Assembly (NCBI GenBank): GCA_031258005.1
Contig: JAIRNP010000186.1
Span: forward strand, 1 to 41,344
Source: Treponema sp.
GTDB lineage: Bacteria > Spirochaetota > Spirochaetia > Treponematales > Breznakiellaceae
Length of the DNA stretch: 41,344 nt
Reading direction: 5' to 3'
In this document: positions 1 to 8,219 of the stretch, one piece after another
Layout of the letters: every line of letters starts with the position of its first letter
Position numbering within the stretch: position 1 is the first letter of the stretch
Notes under the pieces: model-generated
Database searches by the model: none
The model's input: the letters and a program-made list of their open reading frames with translations, nothing else
What the model was told of the DNA's origin: nothing
Program-made: the position numbers and the translations under genes

Positions 1-602
1 CCCCCCACCCACCCTCCCCCCCCCCCCCCCCCCCCCCCCCCCACCCCCCCACCCCCGCCCCCCGGGGGGGCGCCCCGCCCCCCCCCCAAGACCATCAGTG
101 ATGCATCATAGCACAAAAACCGCTCAAAAACATTCATATTAGACCGCCTTATTACTATAGGGCCTTATGTACCGTTTCCTCAAACTACTTCCAAACCCCT
201 CAGGCCTTGCTTAGGGAAGTATCGGTAACAACTTAACAAGTACCTGTATTATGAAACCGGCGTAGCTGTTTCATAGCTTACTTAAAATCTATAGTTCATT
301 TGTGGGTATTTGTCTACTCCATTCGAGGTTTTTTCGCCGTCTGGACATTATGAGAGACTTGTATCGGACTAAAGTTCGTCTGACTTTAGTCCGATACAAG
401 TCCAATGAAGATACGAATTCCTCTAGGGTTATCCTGTCCAGGTTATCGGTGTACTTGTCATAGATCTTTCCCCTTGCTATATTTATACCATAGCGGTCTG
501 TAAAGGACAGCAAACGGCCCTGGGGAAGCCCGTAACAAGCCCGGTTAACAATTCAGCGTCATGCGCCTTTTCAATAGGTCTAAAGCGCTTGGGGAGGTTA
601 GG
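1..602. other. Poly-C edge and gene-poor leader region
   Basis: The first 87 bases are almost entirely C, interrupted by a few A, T and G, and are unlike anything else in the window. They look like a low-complexity or mis-assembled contig edge. From about 88 to 602 the composition becomes normal, but I find no convincing gene. A 74-codon minus-strand frame (289-513) is open, yet half of it reads through the perfect hairpin at 356-402. It has no clear ribosome binding site and no family I recognise, so at best it is a gene remnant. Confidence 0.6.
356..402. repeat. Perfect 20-bp inverted repeat (hairpin)
   Basis: Arms 356-375 and 383-402 are exact reverse complements of 20 bases, separated by a 7-base loop. 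The arms carry the core GGACTAAAGT/ACTTTAGTCC. The same core, GGACTTTAGTCC, occurs again inside the inverted-repeat cluster near 36.33 kb. Neither strand shows a run of T after the stem, so a classical intrinsic terminator is unlikely. A dispersed palindromic repeat or the end of a small mobile element is more plausible. Confidence 0.75.
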
Positions 603-1112
603 ATGTACAGTGTTGGGATAGCATATTTGCTTTGGCTCGTATCAGGGTGCGGAGCCTTAGGTTTCCATCGGTTTTATTTGGGAAAAATCCCTACGGGTAT
701 CCTGTGGATGTGTACCGGCGGACTGGGCATGATCGGGGCTATTTACGATTTTTTTACCCTCCCTGGGCAAGTTCGAGAGGCGAATATTCGGAATGCCCTT
801 TTTAACCACCCCAATATGCGGTACCGGCATGATGCATCCCTCTGGCGGTACGTTCATGACGGGGATGCCCGAGTAGTAAAAGAAAAAGAACCGGTGGAAC
901 GGGTCATCCTTAAAATGGCCAAAGAGAATAAGGGTATCCTCACTGCCAGTGAATTGGCTTTGGCATCTAATATTTCCATAGATGAGGCGAAGAAAAATCT
1001 GGATGCCCTGGTTTCCAAGGGATTTGCTGAAATTCGGGTGCGTAAATCCGGTACCTTGGTGTATACCCTCCCGGAATTGATGGATACCGATTCCCCCTTG
1101 GAAGACTTTTAA
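603..1112 (+). CDS. TM2-domain membrane protein with C-terminal winged helix
   Basis: The 169-residue protein begins with a TM2 module of two hydrophobic helices (about residues 3-20 and 28-48). Between them lies the characteristic GFHRFYLGK turn. The C-terminal third (about 105-165) reads like a winged helix: a helix, then ASNISIDEAKKNLDALVSKGF, then a beta wing. I chose the ATG at 603 because GGGGAGG lies five bases upstream. A frame-compatible ATG at 561 has no such site and would add 14 residues before the first helix. The function is not known. A membrane-tethered DNA- or protein-binding role is inference. The gene converges on murB. Confidence 0.75.
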   Translation: MYSVGIAYLLWLVSGCGALGFHRFYLGKIPTGILWMCTGGLGMIGAIYDFFTLPGQVREANIRNALFNHPNMRYRHDASLWRYVHDGDARVVKEKEPVERVILKMAKENKGILTASELALASNISIDEAKKNLDALVSKGFAEIRVRKSGTLVYTLPELMDTDSPLEDF

Positions 1113-1184
1113 GTCCGCGCCTCTCCGGAGGAAAATTTTCCCGTGGTAATAGACCTGCACCTGCCTTTTTTCCGGTAGACGGTA

Positions 1185-2138
1185 TTACCGGGGAGTCGCT
1201 TGAGACGGCCAGTCTCCTACAAAGCGGATCTCCGGTTCAAGGTGTATCCCCAAGGCAGTCTGGACATACTCCGTGATGTGGAGGACCAAGGCTCGGATAT
1301 CCTGGGCCCGGGCATTCCCGGTGTTGATGATGATATTGCCGTGCCAGGGCGCCACCGCAGCGCCGCCAATCTGCAAACCCCGTAAACCCAATTCATCGAG
1401 AATTTTCCCCGTGGGCTTGCCAAAATTGCGATTGTTCTTAAAGGCCGACCCTGCCGAGGGGAACCGATAGTGGCCCTTGTGTTCCCGGTCCAGCCGGTAC
1501 TGTTCCATTTCCTGCCGTATTGCCGTCTCCGGCCGCGGTACGGTTCTGAGCCTGATGGAAAGGATAAGCCCATCCTGGTTCTGGAAGGGGCTTTGCTTAT
1601 AGCCATAGTCCTCATATCTATAGGGTACCAAGGACTGATGAAAAGCAGTATCCAAACAGGTAGCGCTCACTAATACATCGGAAAGGGATTTCTCATAACA
1701 CCGGGCGTTCATCCATAGGGCGCCCCCCAAAGAACCAGGCATACCGGCAAGGAATTCAATGCCTCCCCGTTTATACGCCGCGAGGATATCCAAAGCCGCA
1801 TCGATCCGCGTACCTGAACGGATGATCGCGTCCTCCCCGGTAATGGACAGTCCAGACCATCCGCCGGTATCCAGGACGATACCCCGAATGCCCTGATCTG
1901 CAGCCACCAGATTCGCCCCACCTCCCAGCACAAAAACCGGGATACCTGCAGCACGAGCATGGTGGAGTAAGAAGGCCCCGTATTCCAAAAAACACCCTGC
2001 ATCGGGCCGTATCCACAGATCCGCAGGACCACCGACCTTAAAGGTGGTATGCAAGGCCAAGGGCTCATCATACCGGAGTTCTCCGGTAAATCCCATCTCC
2101 GTATTGATTTTTTCTATGAATTTCCGTAGACTAGTCAT
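1185..2138 (-). CDS. murB: UDP-N-acetylenolpyruvoylglucosamine reductase MurB
   Basis: MurB is the FAD- and NADPH-dependent enzyme that reduces UDP-GlcNAc-enolpyruvate to UDP-MurNAc in cytoplasmic peptidoglycan precursor synthesis. The 317 residues match the usual length. Visible motifs include the N-terminal NTFKVGG-like sequence (TTFKVGG), the FAD-binding GGGANL, the AGMPGSLGGALWMNA block, the catalytic-serine segment RFPSAGSAFKN, and the C-terminal EPEIRFVG. It is divergent from cysS with only 55 bases between the start codons. The start has no evident Shine-Dalgarno site and sits ten bases after a good -10 box, so the transcript may be nearly leaderless. Confidence 0.95.
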   Translation of the reverse strand: MTSLRKFIEKINTEMGFTGELRYDEPLALHTTFKVGGPADLWIRPDAGCFLEYGAFLLHHARAAGIPVFVLGGGANLVAADQGIRGIVLDTGGWSGLSITGEDAIIRSGTRIDAALDILAAYKRGGIEFLAGMPGSLGGALWMNARCYEKSLSDVLVSATCLDTAFHQSLVPYRYEDYGYKQSPFQNQDGLILSIRLRTVPRPETAIRQEMEQYRLDREHKGHYRFPSAGSAFKNNRNFGKPTGKILDELGLRGLQIGGAAVAPWHGNIIINTGNARAQDIRALVLHITEYVQTALGIHLEPEIRFVGDWPSQATPR

Positions 2139-2148
2139 ACCAATTAGT

Positions 2149-2176
2149 AGTATAGCAACTTATACGAGCCGCGCAA
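2149..2176 (-). promoter_or_regulatory. Candidate sigma-70 promoter for murB
   Basis: On the minus strand TTGCGC (2171-2176) and TATACT (2149-2154) are separated by 16 bases. The -10 box ends ten bases before the murB ATG, which would put the transcription start only three or four bases before the start codon. No ribosome binding site lies in that stretch. Confidence 0.4.
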
Positions 2177-2193
2177 ACAGTAACGGAGGTTTC

Positions 2194-3645
2194 ATGGCGT
2201 TTACCTTATTCAACACCTTAGGGCGGACCTTACAGCCCTTTGAACCCCTCAAACCTGGAAAGGTCGGTTTTTACGGGTGCGGCCCAACGGTATACAATTA
2301 CGCCCATATCGGGAACCTCAGGGCCTATGTGGTCCATGATATCCTGGTGAGGACCCTGCGGCGGGTAGGATTTGAAGTAACCCATGTGATGAACATCACC
2401 GATGTGGGCCACCTCTCGGGGGATAACGATGAGGGGGATGACAAAATGCTCAAAAGCGCGGAAGAACGGGGGAAAACCGTCTGGGAAGTGGCGGATCTGT
2501 ATACCCGACGCTTTTTCCAGGATACGGAACGGCTCAATATCCAAAAACCTACGGTGATCTGTAAAGCCACCGAGCATATAGCCGACATGATTGCCCTGAT
2601 CAAACGGATTGAGGAGCGGGGCTTCACCTATTTTGCCGCAGGCAACCTCTATTTCGATATCACCAGGTTTCCTGCGTACGGGGAACTGGGCCGCTTGCGG
2701 CTGGAAGACCAGAAGGCCGGAGCCCGAATCAAGGTGGACAACAACAAGCGCAACCCCCAGGATTTTGTGCTCTGGTTCACCAAAAGTAAATTTGAAAATC
2801 AGGCCATGGTATGGGACAGCCCCTGGGGAAGAGGCTATCCGGGTTGGCATATTGAATGTTCTGCCATGAGCATCAAATACCTGGGGGAGACCTTTGATAT
2901 CCATGCCGGCGGCATTGACCATGTACCTATCCATCATACCAATGAAATTGCCCAAAGCGAAGCGGCCACGGGTAAACATCCCTGGGTACGGTACTGGGTA
3001 CATAACGAATTCTTAGTGCTGGATAAGGGGAAGATGTCCAAATCTACGGGAGGCTTCCTTACCCTTCAAACCTTGATAGATGCAGGCTATGATCCCTTGG
3101 ATTACCGGTATTTTCTTTTGGGCGCTCATTATCGCAGCCAGGTACAGTTTTCCTATGAAGCCTTGACCGGCGCTCGTAATGCCCGGAAATCCTTGATGGA
3201 TCGTATCCGGGAGCGGATGAAGGTTCTGGGGCGGCCCCTGCTCGAGTTACGAAACAAGCCCCTGCCCGTCTCGTTTACTGAGGGCAAGGCTGGGACCTAT
3301 TTGGCTGCCTTCAATGCGGCGCTGGAGGATGACTTGGCAAGTCCCCGGGGTTTGGCCGAACTATGGGGGATCCTCCGGGATCCTGCCGTATCTGCTGAGG
3401 ATGCCCTCCTTGGCGTCTGTGCTATGGATGAAGTCTTGGGGCTTAATCTGGCAGAAGAAGTAGAAACGCCGGTTCCCGTAGAAAGCTCAGGACTGCGGGA
3501 TTCCATTGAAGCCCTGATCGCGGAACGGGCCGCGGCAAAGAAGGCCCGGGATTTTGCCCGGGCTGACCAGATCCGGCAAACCCTCAAAGAACAAGGTATT
3601 ATTCTGGAAGATAGGCCTACTGAAACGGTATGGCGCCGTGGGTAG
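2194..3645 (+). CDS. cysS: Cysteinyl-tRNA synthetase
   Basis: This class I aminoacyl-tRNA synthetase charges tRNA-Cys with cysteine. The 483 residues include the zinc and signature region [17 protein letters not shown], where HIGN is the HIGH motif. They also include the zinc-ligand segment WHIECSAM, the [11 protein letters not shown] motif and the GKMSKST KMSKS loop. The C-terminal DALR-like and anticodon region ends with [14 protein letters not shown], typical of CysS. The start at 2194 is chosen for GGAGG at 2185-2189 and because the family begins near this point. The open frame reaches back to 2044 but overlaps murB and lacks family similarity there. Confidence 0.97.
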   Translation: MAFTLFNTLGRTLQPFEPLKPGKVGFYGCGPTVYNYAHIGNLRAYVVHDILVRTLRRVGFEVTHVMNITDVGHLSGDNDEGDDKMLKSAEERGKTVWEVADLYTRRFFQDTERLNIQKPTVICKATEHIADMIALIKRIEERGFTYFAAGNLYFDITRFPAYGELGRLRLEDQKAGARIKVDNNKRNPQDFVLWFTKSKFENQAMVWDSPWGRGYPGWHIECSAMSIKYLGETFDIHAGGIDHVPIHHTNEIAQSEAATGKHPWVRYWVHNEFLVLDKGKMSKSTGGFLTLQTLIDAGYDPLDYRYFLLGAHYRSQVQFSYEALTGARNARKSLMDRIRERMKVLGRPLLELRNKPLPVSFTEGKAGTYLAAFNAALEDDLASPRGLAELWGILRDPAVSAEDALLGVCAMDEVLGLNLAEEVETPVPVESSGLRDSIEALIAERAAAKKARDFARADQIRQTLKEQGIILEDRPTETVWRRG

Positions 3646-3707
3646 AACCGGCGTTCCCCTACCTTACCTGAAGATTCCCCGGTGGGTGTAACGATTAAGG
3701 ATACAGC

Positions 3708-4238
3708 TTGTTTTTAGCTATTGATGATAGGATGCCGGAATTCCGTAAGCTGTATGAGACGGTATTCCCCATACTATTCAAGGTTGCGTATCGTATCGCT
3801 AATAGTGAAGAAGCGGCAGAGGACCTGTGCCAGGAAGCTTTTTTCCGGCTGTATGAAAAAAACATGGTTTTTCCCAACGCTGAAGAGGCCAAGTACTGGC
3901 TTATCCGGGTGGTTAAAAATGCCGCCCTCAATTATGCTAAACGTAAAGATAGGGAACGGAAGGCATACCAGAAGGCGTTCCGTGAGGATATAAGGCTTGA
4001 AAAGACCGGAGAGCAGGTACTGATTAGCCAAGAAACGCAGCGAGAAGTACAGGACGCTCTGGAAAAATTACCGGACAATTTGCGTATCGTGTTAATATTA
4101 AAAGAATACGGCGAGCTGAATTATAAAGAAATTGGACGTGCCTTGGGTATCAGTGAGGGAAATGTAAAAGTTCGGGTATTTAGAGCCCGGGAGCGCTTAG
4201 CGGGACTTTTATCGAAGGATGGTTCACATGTGTCCTGA
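3708..4238 (+). CDS. ECF-type RNA polymerase sigma factor
   Basis: The 176-residue protein has the two-domain layout of extracytoplasmic-function sigma factors. Region 2 (about residues 12-90) includes AEDLCQEAFFRLYEKN, the helix that contacts core polymerase and the -10 element. Region 4 (about 115-170) includes LPDNLRIVLILKEY and the recognition helix YKEIGRALGISEGNVKVRVFRARERL. The likely start is TTG at 3708, six bases after TAAGGA. An ATG at 3732 is the alternative and would cost eight residues. The next gene encodes a zinc-finger anti-sigma factor that overlaps its end, so the pair should form a signal-responsive switch. The inducing signal cannot be read from the sequence. Confidence 0.9.
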   Translation: MFLAIDDRMPEFRKLYETVFPILFKVAYRIANSEEAAEDLCQEAFFRLYEKNMVFPNAEEAKYWLIRVVKNAALNYAKRKDRERKAYQKAFREDIRLEKTGEQVLISQETQREVQDALEKLPDNLRIVLILKEYGELNYKEIGRALGISEGNVKVRVFRARERLAGLLSKDGSHVS

Positions 4239-4815
4239 TTATCACATTCTTTCCGTATATTTTGACCAGGAGCTTCCCTCTCCATGGAAAGAAAAAATGG
4301 AGCTGCATCTGATATCCTGTCCGGTATGTAGGGCCCGGCTTGAGCGATTCAGACGGTGTTCGGAAGCCCTGCAATATCCCCCTGGAGGAGGGTGCACGCC
4401 GAAGCTACCGGTCATGGAAGCGGCAAAGGATCGGGTTTGGCAGCGTATGGCGCGCTTAGAAACTGAAAAATGGGGCTGGGGACAAAGCCATAGCCTCTGG
4501 CAGCGGACCCTTTCGATTCCCCTGCCTCTAGCAGCCGCGGCGGCGGTACTGCTCATCATGGCTTTTTTCCTCACCTTAACCAGACAGCCCGTGGGGATTC
4601 CGCCGTCTCAGGATACCATGGCAGCCAGTGAGATGGTGGATATGCAGGGTTTTATACCTGCATCGGATATGCACGAGGTATTGCAATACTTGGAAAATCA
4701 GGACATGACCGATATCGTGATCATACGGCTTCCCGAGACGAGGAGTTTCTCCAGTTCCGGGGAACCCACCATGCTCCGGGCTGCGGATTATACCAGGAGA
4801 AACATATCCCCATGA
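4228..4815 (+). CDS. Membrane anti-sigma factor with zinc-finger (ZAS-like) domain
   Basis: The 195-residue protein starts with a short zinc-binding anti-sigma module. It has an early Cys, then the HLISCPVC signature (His-x3-Cys-x2-Cys) near residues 28-35. One transmembrane helix follows (about residues 94-115), with a roughly 80-residue domain beyond it, presumably periplasmic. ATG 4228 is preferred over 4219 because GAAGGA lies at proper distance. The gene overlaps the sigma gene by eleven bases, indicating translational coupling. By family knowledge it should hold the sigma factor inactive until an envelope signal arrives. Confidence 0.85.
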   Translation: MCPDYHILSVYFDQELPSPWKEKMELHLISCPVCRARLERFRRCSEALQYPPGGGCTPKLPVMEAAKDRVWQRMARLETEKWGWGQSHSLWQRTLSIPLPLAAAAAVLLIMAFFLTLTRQPVGIPPSQDTMAASEMVDMQGFIPASDMHEVLQYLENQDMTDIVIIRLPETRSFSSSGEPTMLRAADYTRRNISP

Positions 4816-5408
4816 GATCCTACGCGCTTTTACGGCGGGCAACCCTCTTTGGAAGCCTGTTGGTTCTTGCTGCCCGAGGAGCGGCTCAGGAGCCGTCTCT
4901 TGAGGACCTGCTGCCGGCTCTCAAAGAACGGGCGGTGGTCTTAGATATCATTGCCCGGGTAGTGGAAAAAAACCAACAGGAAGTCTGGCATTCGGTTAAT
5001 TCAAAGGTTACGATTCCTGGAAAGCCCGTAAGCTTGAAGCTTGTAGGCGCTAATATTCTTGTAATAGTACAATTTACCCCCTATCTCCGGGGGGACGGTA
5101 ACAACTTCTTGGTAGCTCAGGGGCAGATATGGGTAGATATCCCCAAGCAGGGAATCCACTACCAGACCACGATACAGACGATCCCGTTGGAATTCGGAGA
5201 ACAGATTTATTTTTTCCCCCTTGGTTCGGTGAATTCGCAAGATGAGGCTCATATAGAAATACAATTGGAATTACATCCCTATGCAAAACAAGTAAAAGAC
5301 ATGGCGGATTCTAAGGAAGCTCCCCTATCCAAAGAGGCGCCTCCAGATACGGTTCCTTCAGCGGCGCCTGGAGACGTAGTTCCGGTAAGCCCTGAAAACA
5401 GCCCATGA
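4812..5408 (+). CDS. Exported protein of unknown function, third gene of ECF operon
   Basis: The 198-residue product has a signal peptide (about residues 1-25, ending GAAQ). A compact region follows, rich in beta-strand-forming residues (about 40-160), with VSLKLVGANILVIVQFTPYL and GQIWVDIPKQGIHYQTTIQTIPLEFGE. The tail is Pro/Glu/Ala-rich and probably disordered. I do not recognise a named family. The start codon overlaps the anti-sigma stop (ATGA), and its own stop overlaps the next start in the same way. It is therefore cotranslated with the sigma/anti-sigma pair and the downstream lipoprotein, and may act in the same periplasmic response. Confidence 0.75.
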   Translation: MRSYALLRRATLFGSLLVLAARGAAQEPSLEDLLPALKERAVVLDIIARVVEKNQQEVWHSVNSKVTIPGKPVSLKLVGANILVIVQFTPYLRGDGNNFLVAQGQIWVDIPKQGIHYQTTIQTIPLEFGEQIYFFPLGSVNSQDEAHIEIQLELHPYAKQVKDMADSKEAPLSKEAPPDTVPSAAPGDVVPVSPENSP

Positions 5409-7060
5409 AACGTTCCTTGAAGGGGACGCTTGGTTTGAAGCGGATCAAGTACGGGTTCCTTTTTTCCCTGCTCTGTGTATGCTTGTATGCCTGCGAAGAA
5501 GAGGCGCCGATTATTCGGTCCATTGATCCCCGGATTGGCATGAGCGGGGAGATCCTCACCATTGAGGGGAGCGGCTTTGGTGCTGAACAGCACGAATCCT
5601 ACATCACTATCGCCGGGATACCTCCTACAGGTTCCTCATACCTGACCTGGCAGGACGATCGTATTACCGTGAAAATACCCGCATTGGGAGGATTCGGACT
5701 CGTGTACGTGCATAGGGATGGCAAGAAAAGTAATCCCTTCCTCTTTTCAAATCGGGCAGCCATGCCTGAGCGGGTACAGAACCAGGTTCCCGGCATAGCG
5801 CCTCACATCAGTTCGATAAAACCGGAATCCGGTTCCATTGGTACCCTCATAAGCATCCATGGAAGCGGTTTCGGTGCTTCCCGGGAAAGTAGCGGGGTGT
5901 TTTTCGCCTGGAATGCCGAACCATCCCCTACCGCGCCTGAGGCAGCGCAAGAGCCGGAAATGGTGGAGGTCTTTGAAATGGAATTCGGTTATGAACTCTG
6001 GAGTGAACGGGAAATTCGCCTGCGGATTCCCGACGGAGCGGTAAGCGGGAATATCCTGGTGGAGACCCCCTGGGGAAGTTCCACGCCGGTCTTTTTTACG
6101 ATTACCGACAAGCCGGGAACTAAAACCTTCAAAGAAAAACGCAGCTACACCATTGCCTATACCGTGGATATCCAGGTACAAGAGGCGGAAGTCCCGAATA
6201 CCCTGTACCTGTGGATTCCCCATCCCCTTAGTTCCGCTTCCCAGCGGAATGTTACCCTCTTAGCCCGGAACCGCGAGCCTTTTACAGAACATTACCAGGG
6301 AACAACCCTGTTTCAATTAACCGATCTAGCCGCCCGTACCAGCGCCCGTATGAGCCTGTCATACCTGGTGGATGTGTACGCTTTAGAGACTACCCTGAAG
6401 AGTCAGTCCATTCGGCAAACCGGCGATTCTCCGATTTCTGCGGTATATACCCTTCCCTCCACGCTGATACCTTCGGATAACCCTGACATAGTCGCAGCAG
6501 CGCATGCCATCATCGGTAACGAGCGGAATCCTTACGAAAAAGCTCGAAAATTATACGAATGGCTTATACAGGAAGGAGGCATCCAGGGGACGCCCCTGCA
6601 TAACAGCGCCTTGGACGCGCTGGTGCAAAAGCAGGCGGATGCCTATTCTGGGGCGCTCCTCTTCTGCGCCCTGGCCAGAGCAGCGGCCATACCAGCCATT
6701 CCTGTTGCAGGGGTGCTTATCAACCGCGCTCGTATATCGAGCCCCCATTACTGGGCGGAATTCTGGATTGCAGGATTCGGCTGGATACCCCTGGATCCGT
6801 GCTTGGGTGCAGGGGCTGCTCCAGAGGGCTTCGATCTGCATCAAGAACCGGCGGTTTATTATTTCGGCAATCTGGATAACCAGCGGATCGCCTTTTCCCG
6901 GGGGCAGGAGGTTCTTTCTCAGATGGACCCGCGGGGGAGGATCACGGTGCGTAACCGGGATTATGCCCTACAAAATCTCTGGGAAGAAGCGATAGGAGGC
7001 ATAGCGTCTTATTCTTCCCTCTGGAGCGACATTACCATTACCGGTATGTACATACAATAA
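5405..7060 (+). CDS. Lipoprotein with two IPT/TIG domains and a transglutaminase-like domain lacking the catalytic Cys
   Basis: The N-terminus has a basic start, a hydrophobic core and the lipobox LYAC (Cys about residue 30), so a lipid-anchored envelope protein is expected. Two IPT/TIG immunoglobulin-like domains follow (about 35-115 and 135-245, each with the SIDPRIGMSGEILTIEGSGFG-type opening). Next come a beta-rich linker and a transglutaminase-like domain (about 360-480). In that domain His448 (SPHYWAEFW) and Asp464 (GWIPLDP) of the catalytic triad are present. The position that aligns with the family Cys (GDC-x-ALLF) reads Ala413 in QADAYSGALLF. The domain therefore probably binds rather than catalyses. 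The start overlaps the previous stop, closing the ECF sigma operon. Confidence 0.82.
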   Translation: MKRSLKGTLGLKRIKYGFLFSLLCVCLYACEEEAPIIRSIDPRIGMSGEILTIEGSGFGAEQHESYITIAGIPPTGSSYLTWQDDRITVKIPALGGFGLVYVHRDGKKSNPFLFSNRAAMPERVQNQVPGIAPHISSIKPESGSIGTLISIHGSGFGASRESSGVFFAWNAEPSPTAPEAAQEPEMVEVFEMEFGYELWSEREIRLRIPDGAVSGNILVETPWGSSTPVFFTITDKPGTKTFKEKRSYTIAYTVDIQVQEAEVPNTLYLWIPHPLSSASQRNVTLLARNREPFTEHYQGTTLFQLTDLAARTSARMSLSYLVDVYALETTLKSQSIRQTGDSPISAVYTLPSTLIPSDNPDIVAAAHAIIGNERNPYEKARKLYEWLIQEGGIQGTPLHNSALDALVQKQADAYSGALLFCALARAAAIPAIPVAGVLINRARISSPHYWAEFWIAGFGWIPLDPCLGAGAAPEGFDLHQEPAVYYFGNLDNQRIAFSRGQEVLSQMDPRGRITVRNRDYALQNLWEEAIGGIASYSSLWSDITITGMYIQ

Positions 7061-7087
7061 ATTGTGGCGCAATGCCGGGCGGTGGCG

Positions 7088-7179
7088 CGACGCAGCGTTT
7101 CGTCGAGGTACGACGCTAGCCTTCGTCATGCCGCAACGCTAGTCTTCGTTGAGGCACGATGCCGGGCTTCTTCTCTGCC
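7088..7179. repeat. Degenerate 23-bp tandem repeat, four units
   Basis: Four adjacent 23-base units (7088-7110, 7111-7133, 7134-7156, 7157-7179) share a pattern around CGACGCTAGCCTTCGTC. Units 2 and 3 are the most alike. The last two-and-a-half units code the C-terminal tail of the Rpn-type nuclease on the minus strand, and the others lie beyond its stop. Because 23 is not a multiple of three, each unit is read in a different frame. Confidence 0.6.
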
Positions 7180-7926
7180 CTGTTCCAAGCCTTCTTCAAA
7201 GCGGACCTTCAAGGCTTCGTCTTGATTCCATTCGGTTATGAGCATGTTCTCTTCCTCCCTCGTCAGGTTCTTAAAAAACCATTCCAATATCCCCTGTTCC
7301 CTACAATAGGTTATAGCGTACCTTAGCGCTTTTTGCAATGCGTAGGGCTTCTCCTCAGGGTTTTCTTCGATTAGCTGCCCCTGCTTTTTCCGCACCTGGT
7401 CGACGAACTCCGCATAACCGGACAGCGTTTCGCATCTTTTGATAATCTCCCCGTTGCGGCCCTTGTTGACGTTTATCATGGTAACAAGCAGTTCCAGATG
7501 TATGCCGTTCATTCCCCCCGCTTGTTTGAACGCTTCCGACAGTTTCAGGGCCACTTTGTCGGGGTAGGGGTCTATCCCGTTGTACAGCACGAAAAACTCA
7601 GGGCGCGGCAGCTTTACCAGCCTTCGCCGGTAGATGAGGTTCCTGTCGCTTATGCTGTTCTCGAAAAGCCGCGCGATGGAGGACAGGAAGCGGAAAGGCA
7701 TGTTCTCATTTATCGTTGACTGGTGTTCAGTTACGATGACCGCTTCGTCGTTAATTATGCCGGAAAGATCATTTTTCCGGTTCGAGAACATGGTTTCGGG
7801 CCGGGTGTTGATGAACACGGGCGTGTCATCACCGTAGTCAGCCCCGCTGAGGGCGTTGCACAAGCTCAAAAATTCCTTCCCGCTGCCGAAAAGAAAACGG
7901 AAAACGCTGTCTTTGTAAGCACCCAT
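7126..7926 (-). CDS. Rpn-family recombination-promoting nuclease / PD-(D/E)XK transposase-like protein
   Basis: The 266-residue protein has the features of the Rpn (PDDEXK_2, formerly transposase_31) family. The N-terminus YKDSVFRFLFGSGKEFLSLCNALSG matches the typical start KDxxFKxLFG...LLxLxNAL. A nuclease core follows with an Asp near residue 53 and the active-site pair IVTEHQS (the family E-x-Q). The FFVLYNGIDPYPDK segment follows, and the C-terminus is charged with GLEQGREEAR. Proteins of this family cleave DNA and stimulate RecA-independent recombination, and they are common in variable gene patches. The gene opposes both neighbours. I see no Shine-Dalgarno site at the ATG. Its tail runs into a 23-bp repeat, suggesting the end has been remodelled. 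Confidence 0.85.
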   Translation of the reverse strand: MGAYKDSVFRFLFGSGKEFLSLCNALSGADYGDDTPVFINTRPETMFSNRKNDLSGIINDEAVIVTEHQSTINENMPFRFLSSIARLFENSISDRNLIYRRRLVKLPRPEFFVLYNGIDPYPDKVALKLSEAFKQAGGMNGIHLELLVTMINVNKGRNGEIIKRCETLSGYAEFVDQVRKKQGQLIEENPEEKPYALQKALRYAITYCREQGILEWFFKNLTREEENMLITEWNQDEALKVRFEEGLEQGREEARHRASTKTSVAA

Positions 7927-8219
7927 GCAAACGAGTATACAAGGGGATTGTGAAAGAGGAAAGGGTGGGGAGGATAAAGGCGGTTCGTCCGCTTTTTCCG
8001 GTTGTTTCGGCGCGTTTTTTTATGGAAGCGTGAGTCCGGTGGACTATGAAGGGTCTACAGGCTGCGCAAAAGAGGCGGGCGTTTCATCCTGACATCTTCT
8101 TAATCCGTGAAAGGCAGGATAAGGGGCGGGCTTTTTCTTCCTACGCGCCGTCCTGGTAACTATCCTTAAACCTGCGCCCGCGCTATAGTTATCGTATCCA
8201 TATAATTCAAGGAGCGCTT
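7927..8219. other. Intergenic region between divergent rpn-like gene and LpoB-like gene
   Basis: No gene is seen. A plus-strand stem (7976-7983 with 7989-7996, loop TTCGT, one G-T pair) followed by T residues resembles a weak intrinsic terminator. It could stop read-through from the left. TATAAT at 8201-8206 is a good -10 box for the following gene, though no convincing -35 box is visible. AAGGAG at 8209-8214 is that gene's ribosome binding site. Confidence 0.4.

Noticed and set aside
289-513. 74-codon minus-strand frame as a gene
   Set aside because: It reads through a perfect hairpin, lacks a ribosome site and matches nothing I recognise. It is kept only as part of the leader region.
2044-2193. 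50-codon N-terminal extension of cysteinyl-tRNA synthetase
   Set aside because: It overlaps murB on the other strand and the family begins at the GGAGG-preceded ATG 2194.
6504-6995. 163-codon plus-strand frame inside the TIG-transglutaminase gene
   Set aside because: It is an out-of-frame shadow. The main frame carries the His and Asp motifs and a lipobox.
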